In this document: positions 7,830 through 16,952 of the stretch, piece after piece | Layout of the letters: the number at the start of each line of letters is the position of its first letter | How positions within the stretch are numbered: position 1 is the stretch's first letter | DNA from: Nocardia africana NBRC 100379 | Lineage (GTDB): Bacteria; Actinomycetota; Actinomycetes; Mycobacteriales; Mycobacteriaceae | Reading direction: 5' to 3' | Assembly: GCF_001612635.1 (NCBI RefSeq) | Contig: NZ_BDAV01000015.1 | Span: 124,001-188,000, forward strand | DNA: 64,000 nt | The notes under the pieces: model-generated | Databases searched by the model: none | The model's input: the letters and a program-made list of their open reading frames with translations, nothing else | Told to the model about the DNA's origin: nothing | Program-made: the position numbers and the translations under genes

Positions 7830-10202
7830 TCAGATCATGTCGTGCTTGGTGAGCCAGTTCATCAGCGGCCAGCCGCAGAAGACCGGCAACCAGCAGGTCA
7901 GAACCCGGTACAGCAGGACCGCCGGCACGCCGATCGCGGCGGGTACGCCGAAGGCGGCCAGACCACCGATCAGCGCCGCCTCCACCGCGCCCACGCCACC
8001 GGGCGTGGGCGCGGCCGAGGCCAGCGTCCCGCCGATCATCGTCACGACCGTCACGGTCACGAATGTCGTTGCGCCGCCGAAGGCTTCGATGGCCGCCCAC
8101 AGCGCGCCCGCCGCGCCGAGCGTGGTGGTCGCGCAGCCGCCGACGATCATCAGCAGCCGCTTCGGTTCCCGCGAGAGCGTGCGCAGTTCGGCGACGACCT
8201 CCGCCAGCTGCGGTCGCACCTCGTTGCGCAGCCAGCGCCGCACCGTCGGAACGAACATGGCCGCACCGACCGCGCCCAGCAGGCCACCGGCCAGCAGATA
8301 CAGCACGGTCGCACTCGGCACGAAATGTTCCAGGTTCGCCGAGACACCGGCGGCCACGCTGAAGACGATCAGCAGCACCACGTGCGTGATCACCTGCACC
8401 GCCTGGTTCAGCGCCACCGCCGCGGTCGCCTTCACCGTGCCCAGGCCGCTCTTCTGCAGGAATCGCACACTCAGCGCGAGCCCGCCGACCCCGGCCGGTG
8501 TGGTGGTCGCGGCGAAGGTGTTGGCGACCTGCATACCCAGCAGCTTGCGGAAATTCACCGACGTCCCGGCGCATCCCCACAGCGCCATCGCCGCGCCCAC
8601 GTAGGTCGCGGCCGAAATCGTCAGCCCCAGCAGCGCCCACCACCAGTTCGCGGTGCGCAGTTCGGTGAAGAAGGTCGGTACCTGGCTGATGAACGGGTAG
8701 GCCACGTACACCAGCGCGATCAGCAACACCAGCTGCACGATCTGGTTACGCGAGTACCGGGTGATCCGCGCGGCCTCGATGCGATCCTTGCCGGTCTGCT
8801 GAAGTACTTGAGCGCGGACCGTTTTCATCAGTTCGCCGCTGTCGGGCACCGATTTGCGGACCTGGGCGCCGATCCCGTTCTTGGTGAGCCGGCGGGAGGC
8901 GTCGAGCACCGCCTGTGCCCCCAGTACGTGAATGGCGGTGGCCACCACCGTTTTCGCCCCGAACAGGGAACTCGTGGTGAGCAGCAGCTGCGCGATGTCG
9001 GCGGAGAAGCGGGAGTCGAACGCGCCGAATTCCGCCGCCATGAAGCCGCCGAACAGGACCCGTCCCTCGGCGATGCGGATTTCCTCGACTCGTAGATCAC
9101 CGTGGGTGATCTGGGCGCGATGCATGTTCTGCAGTGACCGCCAGACGTTGGTCAGCACCACCTCACTGTCGCCGGCGGCCAGCTGGCGGCCACGGGGCGC
9201 GGTGTGCGCGTACAGGGTCCAGCCGCGGCTCAGCGCGGCCACCGTCAGCGGTTTGTTGCTGGCCAGGCCCAGATCGCCTAGCGCGATACCCATCAGTGCG
9301 CGATGCTCGACCGCACGGCGCATCGAGGCGAAGGCGGGGGTGCGTTCACTGCTGCGGAAGGTCAGCCAGCGCCGGACCTGCCGCAACATTCCCCAGCTGC
9401 GCTGATTCTGTCCGTACATCTCCATGACCAGCTGGCGATGCGGCCCGGTGTCGGCGCTCAGCAGCAGCGGTCCGGGACCGGCCGGGCGCAGCACGGTGAA
9501 ACCGGTGACGGTGTATCCGCGCCCGGCGAGCACTCGCACGGCGGCCTCCAGCGGCACCTCCAACGCCGGCGTGCCGACCACCAGAACGATCACCGCCCCG
9601 ACGAACCAGCCCACCGCGAGCCCGAACATCGCCCGGGAGGGCACCACCAGACTGACGAACAGATGCAGCGGCACGAACGCGATCAACAACGCCCACCACC
9701 ACCGCCGCCAGGACGCCGGCAACCACGGGCTGGCCACGGTCAACCCGGCGGCCAGCATCGCGATCCAGCGCGGATCGTCGAGAAATTGCGACAGGAAGGT
9801 ATCGAGCTGGCGGGGCACCGCCAGATGCCACTGCGGTGCCGAGATTCCGGATTCGGTGATGGACAGCGCCAGCACCGCGATCAGACCCGCGGCGACGTAG
9901 CCGCTGAGCAGTTTCCACTGCAACCGGAAGATCAGTCGGACGAGGATCGCGAAGGGCAATGCCAGAATCGCGATCCCGTAGAGGAGATAGACCAGGTTGG
10001 ACTGTTCGGGGGTGAGGAAACCGACGATATCGGAGACCGATCGCTCCAGGGCTTCCCAGCGCGGCCGGGTGATGAGCGATCCGGCGACCACCAGCGCGAC
10101 CAGCAGCGCGGACAGCACGACGCGAATGATGTCGCTGGTCCGCCTGATCCGCGGCTGCAGCAGACTGCCGGAGACGGGGATCTCCCGCCCGTCTACTCGC
10201 AT
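7830..10202 (-). CDS. Large flippase-like membrane protein with pseudokinase-like middle
   Basis: A 790-residue integral membrane protein. It has N-terminal membrane helices (about 24-215), a soluble middle region (about 225-470) and a C-terminal multi-helix LPG-synthase-TM/UPF0104-type (TIGR00374) domain. The middle region resembles an aminoglycoside-kinase/RIO fold: it has HGDLRVEEI near residue 362 in place of a catalytic loop, but the following LFGGFMAAEFG lacks the metal-binding Asp of DFG, which argues against kinase activity. The C-terminal domain belongs to the family of MprF-type flippases and dolichol/polyprenol-linked lipid transporters. No lysyl-transferase domain is present, so it should not be called a lysyl-PG synthase. 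The ATG at 10202 has only a weak ribosome site. Confidence 0.82.
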   Translation of the reverse strand: MRVDGREIPVSGSLLQPRIRRTSDIIRVVLSALLVALVVAGSLITRPRWEALERSVSDIVGFLTPEQSNLVYLLYGIAILALPFAILVRLIFRLQWKLLSGYVAAGLIAVLALSITESGISAPQWHLAVPRQLDTFLSQFLDDPRWIAMLAAGLTVASPWLPASWRRWWWALLIAFVPLHLFVSLVVPSRAMFGLAVGWFVGAVIVLVVGTPALEVPLEAAVRVLAGRGYTVTGFTVLRPAGPGPLLLSADTGPHRQLVMEMYGQNQRSWGMLRQVRRWLTFRSSERTPAFASMRRAVEHRALMGIALGDLGLASNKPLTVAALSRGWTLYAHTAPRGRQLAAGDSEVVLTNVWRSLQNMHRAQITHGDLRVEEIRIAEGRVLFGGFMAAEFGAFDSRFSADIAQLLLTTSSLFGAKTVVATAIHVLGAQAVLDASRRLTKNGIGAQVRKSVPDSGELMKTVRAQVLQQTGKDRIEAARITRYSRNQIVQLVLLIALVYVAYPFISQVPTFFTELRTANWWWALLGLTISAATYVGAAMALWGCAGTSVNFRKLLGMQVANTFAATTTPAGVGGLALSVRFLQKSGLGTVKATAAVALNQAVQVITHVVLLIVFSVAAGVSANLEHFVPSATVLYLLAGGLLGAVGAAMFVPTVRRWLRNEVRPQLAEVVAELRTLSREPKRLLMIVGGCATTTLGAAGALWAAIEAFGGATTFVTVTVVTMIGGTLASAAPTPGGVGAVEAALIGGLAAFGVPAAIGVPAVLLYRVLTCWLPVFCGWPLMNWLTKHDMI

Positions 10203-10389
10203 GTCGTGAAACTTTCGGATCGAGGGAGCTGCGTCGGCCCCGGGGTCGGCTCGGGTGTGAGTATGCAGGAGGCCGTTCGAGCGCCCGTCGGCAACACGCC
10301 GTTCCCCCGGTTCGCGCAGGTAGGCGTGTGCGCCGTGCCGGGGCCACCGCGCGAGGGCCCGGGTCTTCGCGGACCGGCAGGGCGCAGCG

Positions 10390-11160
10390 TCACCCGGGCG
10401 ATCCCGGACCGGCCGTGACGGGTTGGGGTGCGTCGGTGTCGCCGACGCTGAAGATGCCGCCGGTCATGGTGCCGGTGTCGAGTTCGGCGATCGCGGCCGC
10501 GACCAGCTCGGTCGGCACCAGCGCGGGAAAGGAATTGGGGGCGACGGCATTCGCGCGGACCCCGAATTCGGCGAATTCCGCGGCGATATGCCTGGTCAGG
10601 TGGTCGAGTGCGGCCTTGGTCGCGGAGTAGACGGCCTGCCCGCCGGAATAGACCCGCGATCCGGACAAACTCGAGACGTTGACGATATTGCGATTGCGCG
10701 CCCGATTCTCGTCACCGCGATGCAGCCAGCAGCGCTGGGCGAGCCGCGTCGCCAGCCGCAGCGGCACCTCGACGTTCATCGCGAACTGCGGCGCGAACGC
10801 GTCGAGGGCGGTGTCGCCGTCGACCAGCCCGTTCGGCTGCAGATCCAGCCGCGCCGCATTGTTGACCAGCAGATCGACCGCGCCGAATTTCGCCAGTGCC
10901 AGATCCACCACTCGCTCGGCCTCGCCCGCACGGCCCAGATCGGCGCGGACGACGAAGATGCGGGAGTCGTTCTCCGGAACCGGCTGCCAGGGTTCCAGCG
11001 GATCGATGAACCATTCCTCCTGGGAGGGCGCGGCCGGAACACGAGTGCGGCAGACGGCCACGATGTCGTAGTTCTGGTAGTACGCGCGGCAGAACGCATC
11101 GCCCAGTCGCCCACCCGCTCCCGTGACCAGGCACACTCGACGGTTGTCACCAGTGGACAA
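10390..11160 (-). CDS. Short-chain dehydrogenase/reductase
   Basis: A 256-residue classical SDR: nucleotide motif TGAGGRLG, NNAA, catalytic Ser in NVSSLSG and YxxxK in YSATKAAL. A 25-residue insert after the first strand (around EEWFIDPLEPW) is longer than usual. It most likely begins with TTG at 11160, which has GGGGAGGGG 7 nt upstream, and overlaps the 2OG oxygenase gene by 14 nt, so the two are one transcription unit. That pairing suggests that one modifies the product of the other, for example oxidation of an introduced hydroxyl. Substrate unknown. Confidence 0.85.
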   Translation of the reverse strand: MSTGDNRRVCLVTGAGGRLGDAFCRAYYQNYDIVAVCRTRVPAAPSQEEWFIDPLEPWQPVPENDSRIFVVRADLGRAGEAERVVDLALAKFGAVDLLVNNAARLDLQPNGLVDGDTALDAFAPQFAMNVEVPLRLATRLAQRCWLHRGDENRARNRNIVNVSSLSGSRVYSGGQAVYSATKAALDHLTRHIAAEFAEFGVRANAVAPNSFPALVPTELVAAAIAELDTGTMTGGIFSVGDTDAPQPVTAGPGSPG

Positions 11161-11920
11161 TGCGATCCCCTCCCCAGCGGCTCGCCGCCTGCTCCTTCGG
11201 CCGATGCAACCACATCACCACACTGTTGCGGGCCGCGGTGTTGGCGCCGAGGAAGGTGTGCCAGGACCGCGGCGTGCATTCGAAGACGACCATCGAATTG
11301 TCCACCGGCGGAACGATCACCGTCGGCGTCGGCTCCGCGGCGCCGATATCGGCGAACAGTCCCGTCTCGCCGCCGTCGCCCGGCTTCCACTCGCCGTTGC
11401 CGAGATAGAACAGCACCGCGACGGCGCGCACCATTTCCCGCGCCGGCACCCCCGCGAGCCGGGCGCCGGACTTCAGATCGATATCGTCGCCCGGCAGGCC
11501 GACCGTGTCCGGTCCGGGCGCTGCCCCCGGGAACCAGGCCGGGGTGAGGTCGTGATGCGGCCAGCCGCGCGGACTTCCCGGCGGGTGATGGTGGAGCGAG
11601 CCCTCGACATCGCCGCTGGCCGGAACGCCCGCGACCCGTTCGATCAGGTCGTGCCAGGCCCGCGACAGGAAGACCTCGAGCGGTCCGTTACGCATCCGGG
11701 TCAGGCTCGCGCCGGAGGCGCCGTACCCCGCGGCCACCGGACCGAACAGGTCCGGCCGATCGGTGCGCACCCGGTCGAATTCGACCGCGAGCCGCTGGTA
11801 GAACTCGGCGACGAAGACGTCACGAACGTAGACATGGGGAAAGGGACGGGTGCGACGAATCCATCGCCGATGTGCCAGCAGATCGATGAACCAGCGCGGC
11901 AACGGCGCCTCGGACAACAT
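11147..11920 (-). CDS. 2-oxoglutarate/Fe(II)-dependent oxygenase
   Basis: A 257-residue protein with a double-stranded beta-helix oxygenase pattern. The HxD iron ligands are in WPHHDLTP, the distal ligand is the His of SWHTF, and an Arg 11 residues later (AARNSVV) would bind 2-oxoglutarate. This resembles prolyl-4-hydroxylase-like or PiuC-type enzymes. The ATG at 11920 follows GGGAGGGAGC. It is the first gene of a two-gene unit with the SDR. Its hydroxylation target, a peptide, amino acid or lipid, is not evident. Confidence 0.8.
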   Translation of the reverse strand: MLSEAPLPRWFIDLLAHRRWIRRTRPFPHVYVRDVFVAEFYQRLAVEFDRVRTDRPDLFGPVAAGYGASGASLTRMRNGPLEVFLSRAWHDLIERVAGVPASGDVEGSLHHHPPGSPRGWPHHDLTPAWFPGAAPGPDTVGLPGDDIDLKSGARLAGVPAREMVRAVAVLFYLGNGEWKPGDGGETGLFADIGAAEPTPTVIVPPVDNSMVVFECTPRSWHTFLGANTAARNSVVMWLHRPKEQAASRWGGDRIVHW

Positions 11921-12006
11921 ACAAGCTCCCTCCCGGACTACCCGCCGATCTTATTGCGTTCCCGGTACCGCGCCGAGTTCGTCCCGGTTTGTGCAACCAT
12001 CAGCCG

Positions 12007-12633
12007 GTGGTGCGCGACGTTCGGGTCTGTTTCGTGGGGGATTCTCTGGTTGCGGGACTGGGAGATCCGCAGTGCCTCGGGTGGGCGGGCCGGCTCGCCG
12101 GGCGTGCGACCGCGGCCGGAATACCGCTGACCTACTACAACCTCGGGGTGCGTCGCCAGACCTCGTCCGATATCGCCGCCCGCTGGGAGGCCGAATGCGG
12201 ACAGCGATTATCCGGCGAGGTCGACGCCCGAGTCGTCTTCTGCTTCGGCGTCAACGACACGCTGTGGGAAAACGAGGCGATTCGGGTGCCGGCCGACGAG
12301 TCCGCGGCCAATCTCCGCCGCATGCTGCGCCGCTGCGCCGAACTCGACTGGACCGCCCTGGTGGTCGCGCCACCGCCCTGCATCGATGACGAACAGAACG
12401 CGCGCACAATCGAATTGGACGATCGCTTCACCGAAATGTGCGCCCGTGAACAGGTTCACTATCTCCGCGTTCACCAACCCCTGCGCCACAACGACATCTG
12501 GATGCGCGAACTGCGCGACGGCGACGGTTACCACCCCGGCGCGCCGGGCTACGAGCAACTGGCGGCCATGATCGGCCCGCACTGGCTGCAATGGCTGACC
12601 GAACCTCGCACCCGTCTCTCCACGGTGAGCTGA
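12007..12633 (+). CDS. GDSL/SGNH-family esterase
   Basis: About 208 residues with all SGNH blocks: block I FVGDSLVAGLGD (nucleophile Ser), block II Gly in NLGVRR, block III GVND and block V DGYHPGAPGY with the catalytic Asp/His pair. There is no signal peptide, so it is probably a cytosolic lysophospholipase or acyl-esterase type. Two adjacent GTG codons (12007, 12010) are plausible starts, and a TTG at 11989 is also in frame. None has a strong ribosome site, so the exact start is uncertain. It is divergent from the oxygenase gene. Confidence 0.85.
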   Translation: MVRDVRVCFVGDSLVAGLGDPQCLGWAGRLAGRATAAGIPLTYYNLGVRRQTSSDIAARWEAECGQRLSGEVDARVVFCFGVNDTLWENEAIRVPADESAANLRRMLRRCAELDWTALVVAPPPCIDDEQNARTIELDDRFTEMCAREQVHYLRVHQPLRHNDIWMRELRDGDGYHPGAPGYEQLAAMIGPHWLQWLTEPRTRLSTVS

Positions 12634-12756
12634 TCCGCGTTTCTCCGCAGCGCGTTTTTCTGCGCACCGATTAGTTAGCGTTGTTCGTCCCGTCTTCATG
12701 GTTCGAACGCATCGGCCGATCCGGCCGATCACCGGTTGCAGAGGAGCAGAACAATC

Positions 12757-13317
12757 ATGGGGAAGATCGTTGTCGCCGAGTTCGTTTCGCTGGACGGATT
12801 CATCCAGGATCCGCTGTGGACCGCGCCCTTCTGGTGCGACGGCATCGCGAACTACAAATCCGGTGAGCTGGAGGCGGCCGACGCCTTGCTGCTGGGCCGC
12901 ACCACGTATCAGATGTTCGCCGCGTCCTGGCCGGACCACCCGGAAGAGGGTGCGTACAAGGACAAGATGAACAGCATGCCCAAGTATGTGGCGACCGATT
13001 CGCTGCGTGATCTGGAGTGGAACGCCCAGCGCATCGAGGGCGATCTCGCCGCCGGCATCGCGAAACTGCGGACCGAGCAGAACCTGCTCGTCTTCGGCAG
13101 TGCCTCGCTGGTGAAGTACCTGCGCGAAAACGAATTGGTCGACGAGTACCGCCTGGTCGTCTATCCCGTCCTGCTGGGCAGGGGCCTGCGGCTGTTCGAG
13201 GCCGTCGAGCCGGAAGCCACCCTCGCCCTCGCCGAATCCGAGGTGCTCGACAACGGCGTCGTCCTCAGCACCTATCGGGTCACCGCCAATTCGGTGGTGC
13301 GCCCGAGCTTCGGCTGA
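12757..13317 (+). CDS. Dihydrofolate reductase-family (RibD C-terminal) protein
   Basis: A 186-residue member of the RibD C-terminal/DHFR-like family. It opens with KIVVAEFVSLDGFIQDP, has LLLGRTTYQMF and ends with LRLFEAVEP and related strands, the pattern of NADPH-dependent reductases of unknown substrate often named YyaP/YwjB-like. The ATG at 12757 is preceded by GAGGAG with 10-nt spacing. These proteins are not the essential FolA and usually do not reduce dihydrofolate. It stands alone. Confidence 0.85.
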   Translation: MGKIVVAEFVSLDGFIQDPLWTAPFWCDGIANYKSGELEAADALLLGRTTYQMFAASWPDHPEEGAYKDKMNSMPKYVATDSLRDLEWNAQRIEGDLAAGIAKLRTEQNLLVFGSASLVKYLRENELVDEYRLVVYPVLLGRGLRLFEAVEPEATLALAESEVLDNGVVLSTYRVTANSVVRPSFG

Positions 13318-13346
13318 CCGGCCGCGGCTCACTCGCGGATGGTGAG

Positions 13347-14909
13347 CTAGTCCGATGTCGGGGTGGTGCGGCCGGTGATCTCCAGTATCGCCATGGCCGC
13401 GTTGTGACCGCCGATTCCGCTCACTCCACCGCCGCGGACCGCGCCGGCGCCGCACAGGAATATGTTGCGATGGCCCGTGCCGACGCCCCAGCGGGCGGCG
13501 GGCGCGGAATCGTCGTCTGTGCGGAACGGAAACTCCAAGTCGCCGTGGAAGATATGGCCGCGCGGCAGGCCGAGTTCGGATTCCAAGTCCAACGGCGTTC
13601 TGGCCTCGATACACGGATCGCCGTTGGCATCCGCGGCGAGACATTCGGAAATCGGCTCGGCGAGAACGGCATCCAGCTGACGCAGCGTCGATGCCAGCAG
13701 CTCGTCGCGTGATCCGTGCTCGAAAAGGGCTGCCGGCGTGTGCAAACCGAACAGGGTCAGTGTGTGCATGCCCTGTGCGGCGGCGTCGGAACTCAGAATC
13801 GACGGATCCGTCAACGTATGGCAGTAGATCTCCGACGGCGGGGCGCTGGGGAATCGCCCGCCGGCCGCCTCGCGATATGCCCGTTCGAGCTGGTCGTATC
13901 CCTCCGCGATGTGGAACGTGCCCGAGAACGCCTCGCGCGGATCGATATCGGTGCGCAGCCGGGGCAGTCGGCGCAGCAGCATATTCACCTTGAACTGACT
14001 GCCCTCCGGCATCGCGTCGGCCGGCTCACCCAACAGCCGGGCGAGGGTCGCGGGCGCCGCGTTGACCAGGACGTGGCGGGCCTCCGCCAGACCGGATTCG
14101 TCCGGTGTGTCGAACCGGACCTGGGCCGTGTCGCCGTCGGTGTCGATCCCGGTCACCGTGCACGACGTGCGCAGGTGCGCACCCGCCCGCCGTGCCGCAT
14201 CGGCGAGGGCATCGGTGAGCGCGCCCATCCCGCCGACCGGCACGTTCCACTCGCCGGTCCCGTTGCCGATCACGTGGTACAGGAAGCAGCGATTCTGCCG
14301 CAGCGCGGGATCGTGCGCATGGGTGAACGTGCCGATCAGCGCATCGGTGAAGACCACACCGCGCACCGTGTCGTCCCGGAATCGCGCCTCCACGGTGTCA
14401 CCGAGCGGCCGCTCGAACAGCATCTCCCAGGCATCCGGGTCATCGAGCGTCCGCTGTAGTTTGGCACGGGTCGGCAGTGGTCGCAGCATCGTCGGAGACA
14501 GCCGCTGCGCTGCCCGCGCGGTCGTCGCGTAGAACCGTTGCCACGCCTCGAAATCCGCGTCGGATCCGGTGACGCGGCGAAAGCTCTCGCGGGTACGCCC
14601 GGCATCGGCCGTATCGATGAGCAATCCGGTGTCGCCGACGGGCGTGTACGAGGAGATCCGCCGTTCGCGGGTCCGGAACCGCAGATCCAGATCCCGGCCG
14701 ATCCGGTCCGGAAGCAGGCTGACCAGATACGAATAGCGCGACAGTCGCGCATCGATCCCGGCGAAAACCCGCTCGGACACCGCCGCCCCGCCGGTGTGGT
14801 CCTGCCGCTCGAGGACCAGCACCGAGAGTCCGGCGCGTGCCAGATACGCCGCGGCCACCAGCCCGTTGTGCCCGCCGCCGACGATGACGACGTCATAGGA
14901 GTCGCGCAT
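13347..14909 (-). CDS. CrtI/PYROXD2-like FAD-dependent oxidoreductase
   Basis: A 520-residue flavoprotein of the phytoene-dehydrogenase-like group. The dinucleotide motif GGGHNGLVAAAYLARAG starts at about residue 11 and is followed by VLERQDHTGGAA. The C-terminal FAD-binding block is FLCGAGAVRGGGVSGIGGHN. There is no carotenoid gene nearby (no crtB or crtE), and the sequence fits the PYROXD2-like branch better than true CrtI, so a carotenoid role is not claimed. Twelve nt separate it from the upstream methyltransferase, suggesting an operon. Confidence 0.85.
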   Translation of the reverse strand: MRDSYDVVIVGGGHNGLVAAAYLARAGLSVLVLERQDHTGGAAVSERVFAGIDARLSRYSYLVSLLPDRIGRDLDLRFRTRERRISSYTPVGDTGLLIDTADAGRTRESFRRVTGSDADFEAWQRFYATTARAAQRLSPTMLRPLPTRAKLQRTLDDPDAWEMLFERPLGDTVEARFRDDTVRGVVFTDALIGTFTHAHDPALRQNRCFLYHVIGNGTGEWNVPVGGMGALTDALADAARRAGAHLRTSCTVTGIDTDGDTAQVRFDTPDESGLAEARHVLVNAAPATLARLLGEPADAMPEGSQFKVNMLLRRLPRLRTDIDPREAFSGTFHIAEGYDQLERAYREAAGGRFPSAPPSEIYCHTLTDPSILSSDAAAQGMHTLTLFGLHTPAALFEHGSRDELLASTLRQLDAVLAEPISECLAADANGDPCIEARTPLDLESELGLPRGHIFHGDLEFPFRTDDDSAPAARWGVGTGHRNIFLCGAGAVRGGGVSGIGGHNAAMAILEITGRTTPTSD

Positions 14910-14921
14910 CAGCCCTGGATA

Positions 14922-15593
14922 TCACGAATTCGCACGACCCGCGTCCGATCCGCCGGGTGTCGCGGACTTGCGCATCAGCAGATACCCGTGCGGGCACCGC
15001 TCGTCGGGCTCCGGAGGGCGCACCATCCGGGTCACCGGGACGAACCCGTGCGGCCGCAGCATTTCCGCGAGGCGTTCGGGCGACCACCGCACCACCGGCG
15101 CCACCTTGTGGTCGTACGGTTGCCGATCGGCGCCGTCGTCGGCGGCCTGGAACGCCAGCATCAGATAGCCGTCGGCGGCCAGCGCGCGAGCGAATTCGGC
15201 GAACAGCTCCGGCAGGTGTTCCGGCCGCATATGAATGATGCTGTACCAGGCCACGATTGCGCCGAGCTCACCGTCGGCGACGTCCAGCTGCTCCATCGAA
15301 CCGTGTTCGAATCGCAGGTGCGGATGGGCCTCGCGGGCCATCCGGATCATCTCCGCCGACGCGTCGAGCCCGAAAGTGTTCAGCCCCAACGCATCCAGAT
15401 ATCCGGTGATCCGGCCCGGCCCACATCCCAGATCCGCCACCGGCCCGCGGTCCTCGGCCTGTACCAACTCCGCGAACAGTCCCAACATCGCCCGATCGAC
15501 CGGCGCGTTCACCATCGCATCCCGGAAGAGGTTGGTATAGAGCTCCGCTACCTCGTCGTATGCGGCCGCCACCGCATCGGAATTCGCACTCAC
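14922..15593 (-). CDS. Class I SAM-dependent methyltransferase
   Basis: A 223-residue Rossmann methyltransferase. Motif I is VADLGCGPGRITGYL, the acidic end of strand 2 is in FGLDASAEM, and the motif IV region is GAIVAWYSIIHM. The N-terminal AYDEVAELYTNLF is typical of small-molecule methyltransferases of this type. It lies directly upstream of the CrtI-like gene on the same strand. GTG at 15593 is taken as the start; a GGA triplet abuts it. Substrate unknown. Confidence 0.85.
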   Translation of the reverse strand: MSANSDAVAAAYDEVAELYTNLFRDAMVNAPVDRAMLGLFAELVQAEDRGPVADLGCGPGRITGYLDALGLNTFGLDASAEMIRMAREAHPHLRFEHGSMEQLDVADGELGAIVAWYSIIHMRPEHLPELFAEFARALAADGYLMLAFQAADDGADRQPYDHKVAPVVRWSPERLAEMLRPHGFVPVTRMVRPPEPDERCPHGYLLMRKSATPGGSDAGRANS

Positions 15594-15689
15594 TCCGGCA
15601 GCCTACCCACGCCGATCCCGGCCGCCCCGCGGCTTCGGCGCGTAGGGTCGCGGCATGGCCACCTCGACGCAGCACCGGGAGGCGGACGA

Positions 15690-16220
15690 ATGAGGACGCT
15701 CACCTCCCGCATCGTGTATCGGAATCCCTGGATCGAGGTCCGCGAGGACAGTATTCGCCGCGCCGACGGCTCCACCGGCATCTACGGCGTGGTGCACCGG
15801 GCGGAATTCGCGGTGGTGGTACCGCTGGAGGGCGACCGCCTGCATCTGGTCGAGCAGTTCAGATATCCACTGGGGCAACGATGCTGGGAGTTCCCGGCGG
15901 GCGCGCTGCCGGGTGGCGAGTCCGACGACCCGGTCGAGATCGCCCGCCGCGAACTGCGCGAGGAGACCGGTCTGCGCGCCACCGACCTGACCCACCTCGG
16001 CATCCTCGACGCCGCTCCGGCCACGCTGGCCCAACGCGGTCACGCCTATCTGGCGACCGGTCTCACCGCCGGCAAACCCGAACGCGAACCCGAGGAACAG
16101 GACATGCGCTCGCAGTGGTTCGACCGCGACACCGTCGAACGGATGATCCGCACCGGCGACATCACCGACTCCCAGACCATCGCCGCCTACGGTCTGCTCC
16201 TGCTCCACGAGCGCCGCTGA
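15690..16220 (+). CDS. Nudix hydrolase, ADP-ribose pyrophosphatase-like
   Basis: A 176-residue Nudix protein with the core RELREETGL after GGESDDPVEIAR, two residues longer than the textbook G-x5-E-x7 spacing. Its EFPAGALPGGE lead-in and length match ADP-ribose/NDP-sugar hydrolases (NudF group), which remove toxic nucleotide sugars. The ATG at 15690 follows CGGGAGGCGG. It is divergent from the methyltransferase at 15593. The specificity is inferred from family resemblance. Confidence 0.85.
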   Translation: MRTLTSRIVYRNPWIEVREDSIRRADGSTGIYGVVHRAEFAVVVPLEGDRLHLVEQFRYPLGQRCWEFPAGALPGGESDDPVEIARRELREETGLRATDLTHLGILDAAPATLAQRGHAYLATGLTAGKPEREPEEQDMRSQWFDRDTVERMIRTGDITDSQTIAAYGLLLLHERR

Positions 16221-16231
16221 TCCGGCGGCGC

Positions 16232-16927
16232 TCACCGCTTCCGAGCGCGGAACACACTGTCCCGCAGCGTGATCGCCTCCCCGGTCGGCCGGACCACGGA
16301 CCGCGTCCGGCTCTCGACCAGCTGGATATCCCAGCGATCCGGCGCCAACCCTTCGGCGATCTGCTCGGCGGTGACGTGCACGTGGGAAGCGGAGGTGTGC
16401 GCGGCCGACTCGTGGTCACCGGGGGCGTGGCCGACGATGAACAGCGTTCCGCCCGGCGCCACCGCGGCGGCCAGGCGCTCGAACAGGGCGTCGTTCGAAT
16501 CGACCGGGTGCACGTAGCATGCGCAGACCAGGTCGAACCGGTCCACACCCGCGTTCCACTGCGTCAGATCCGCCGTATGCCAATCGATCCGGCCGGCGAT
16601 ATCGTGGCCGGCCCGATCGGCCCGCTCCCGGCCGCGCGTGACCGCCGCCGCCGCGATGTCGACGGCGGTGACCCGCCAGCCGTGCCGGGCCAGCCAGATC
16701 GCCTCCGCCCCCTCGCCGCAGCCGGCGTCCAGGGCCGTGCCGGGCTTCAGGTGGGCGAGCTCGCCGGTGAGGTGGGGATTGGCTTCGGTTTCGGAGGCCG
16801 AACCGGCACCGTGGTAGCGCCGTTCCCAATAGTGCCGGTCGAATTCACGCCCGCCGGAGCCGTGCCGGTGCTCGTGGTGCGCGTGACCGTCCGTCGCGTC
16901 ACCGCCGGTCCCATGACTGCCGCTCAT
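16232..16927 (-). CDS. SAM-dependent methyltransferase with His-rich N-terminus
   Basis: A 231-residue class I methyltransferase. Motif I is ALDAGCGEGAEAIWLARHG, followed by VTAVDIAAAAV. About 30 residues precede the fold and hold a histidine cluster (HAHHEHRHG), which could bind metal or be disordered. The ATG at 16927 has GAAGGAG 6 nt upstream. It lies 25 nt after the thioredoxin-reductase-like gene on the same strand, and this oxidoreductase plus methyltransferase pair is probably co-transcribed. The combination resembles TehB/tellurite- or thiopurine-type detoxifying methyltransferases, but the substrate is not proved. Confidence 0.86.
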   Translation of the reverse strand: MSGSHGTGGDATDGHAHHEHRHGSGGREFDRHYWERRYHGAGSASETEANPHLTGELAHLKPGTALDAGCGEGAEAIWLARHGWRVTAVDIAAAAVTRGRERADRAGHDIAGRIDWHTADLTQWNAGVDRFDLVCACYVHPVDSNDALFERLAAAVAPGGTLFIVGHAPGDHESAAHTSASHVHVTAEQIAEGLAPDRWDIQLVESRTRSVVRPTGEAITLRDSVFRARKR

Positions 16928-16952
16928 GTCGACTCCTTCGCTGGGTGCGAGT

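Noticed and set aside
7830..10202. Lysyl-phosphatidylglycerol synthase
   Set aside because: It has the flippase-type membrane domain but no lysyl-transferase domain.
13347..14909. Carotenoid phytoene desaturase (crtI)
   Set aside because: The protein is only CrtI-like; no crtB/crtE neighbours, and it fits the PYROXD2-like branch better.
14538..16220. A 560-codon plus frame ending in the Nudix gene
   Set aside because: Only the part from 15690 has Nudix features; the upstream part is antisense to the methyltransferase and CrtI-like genes.
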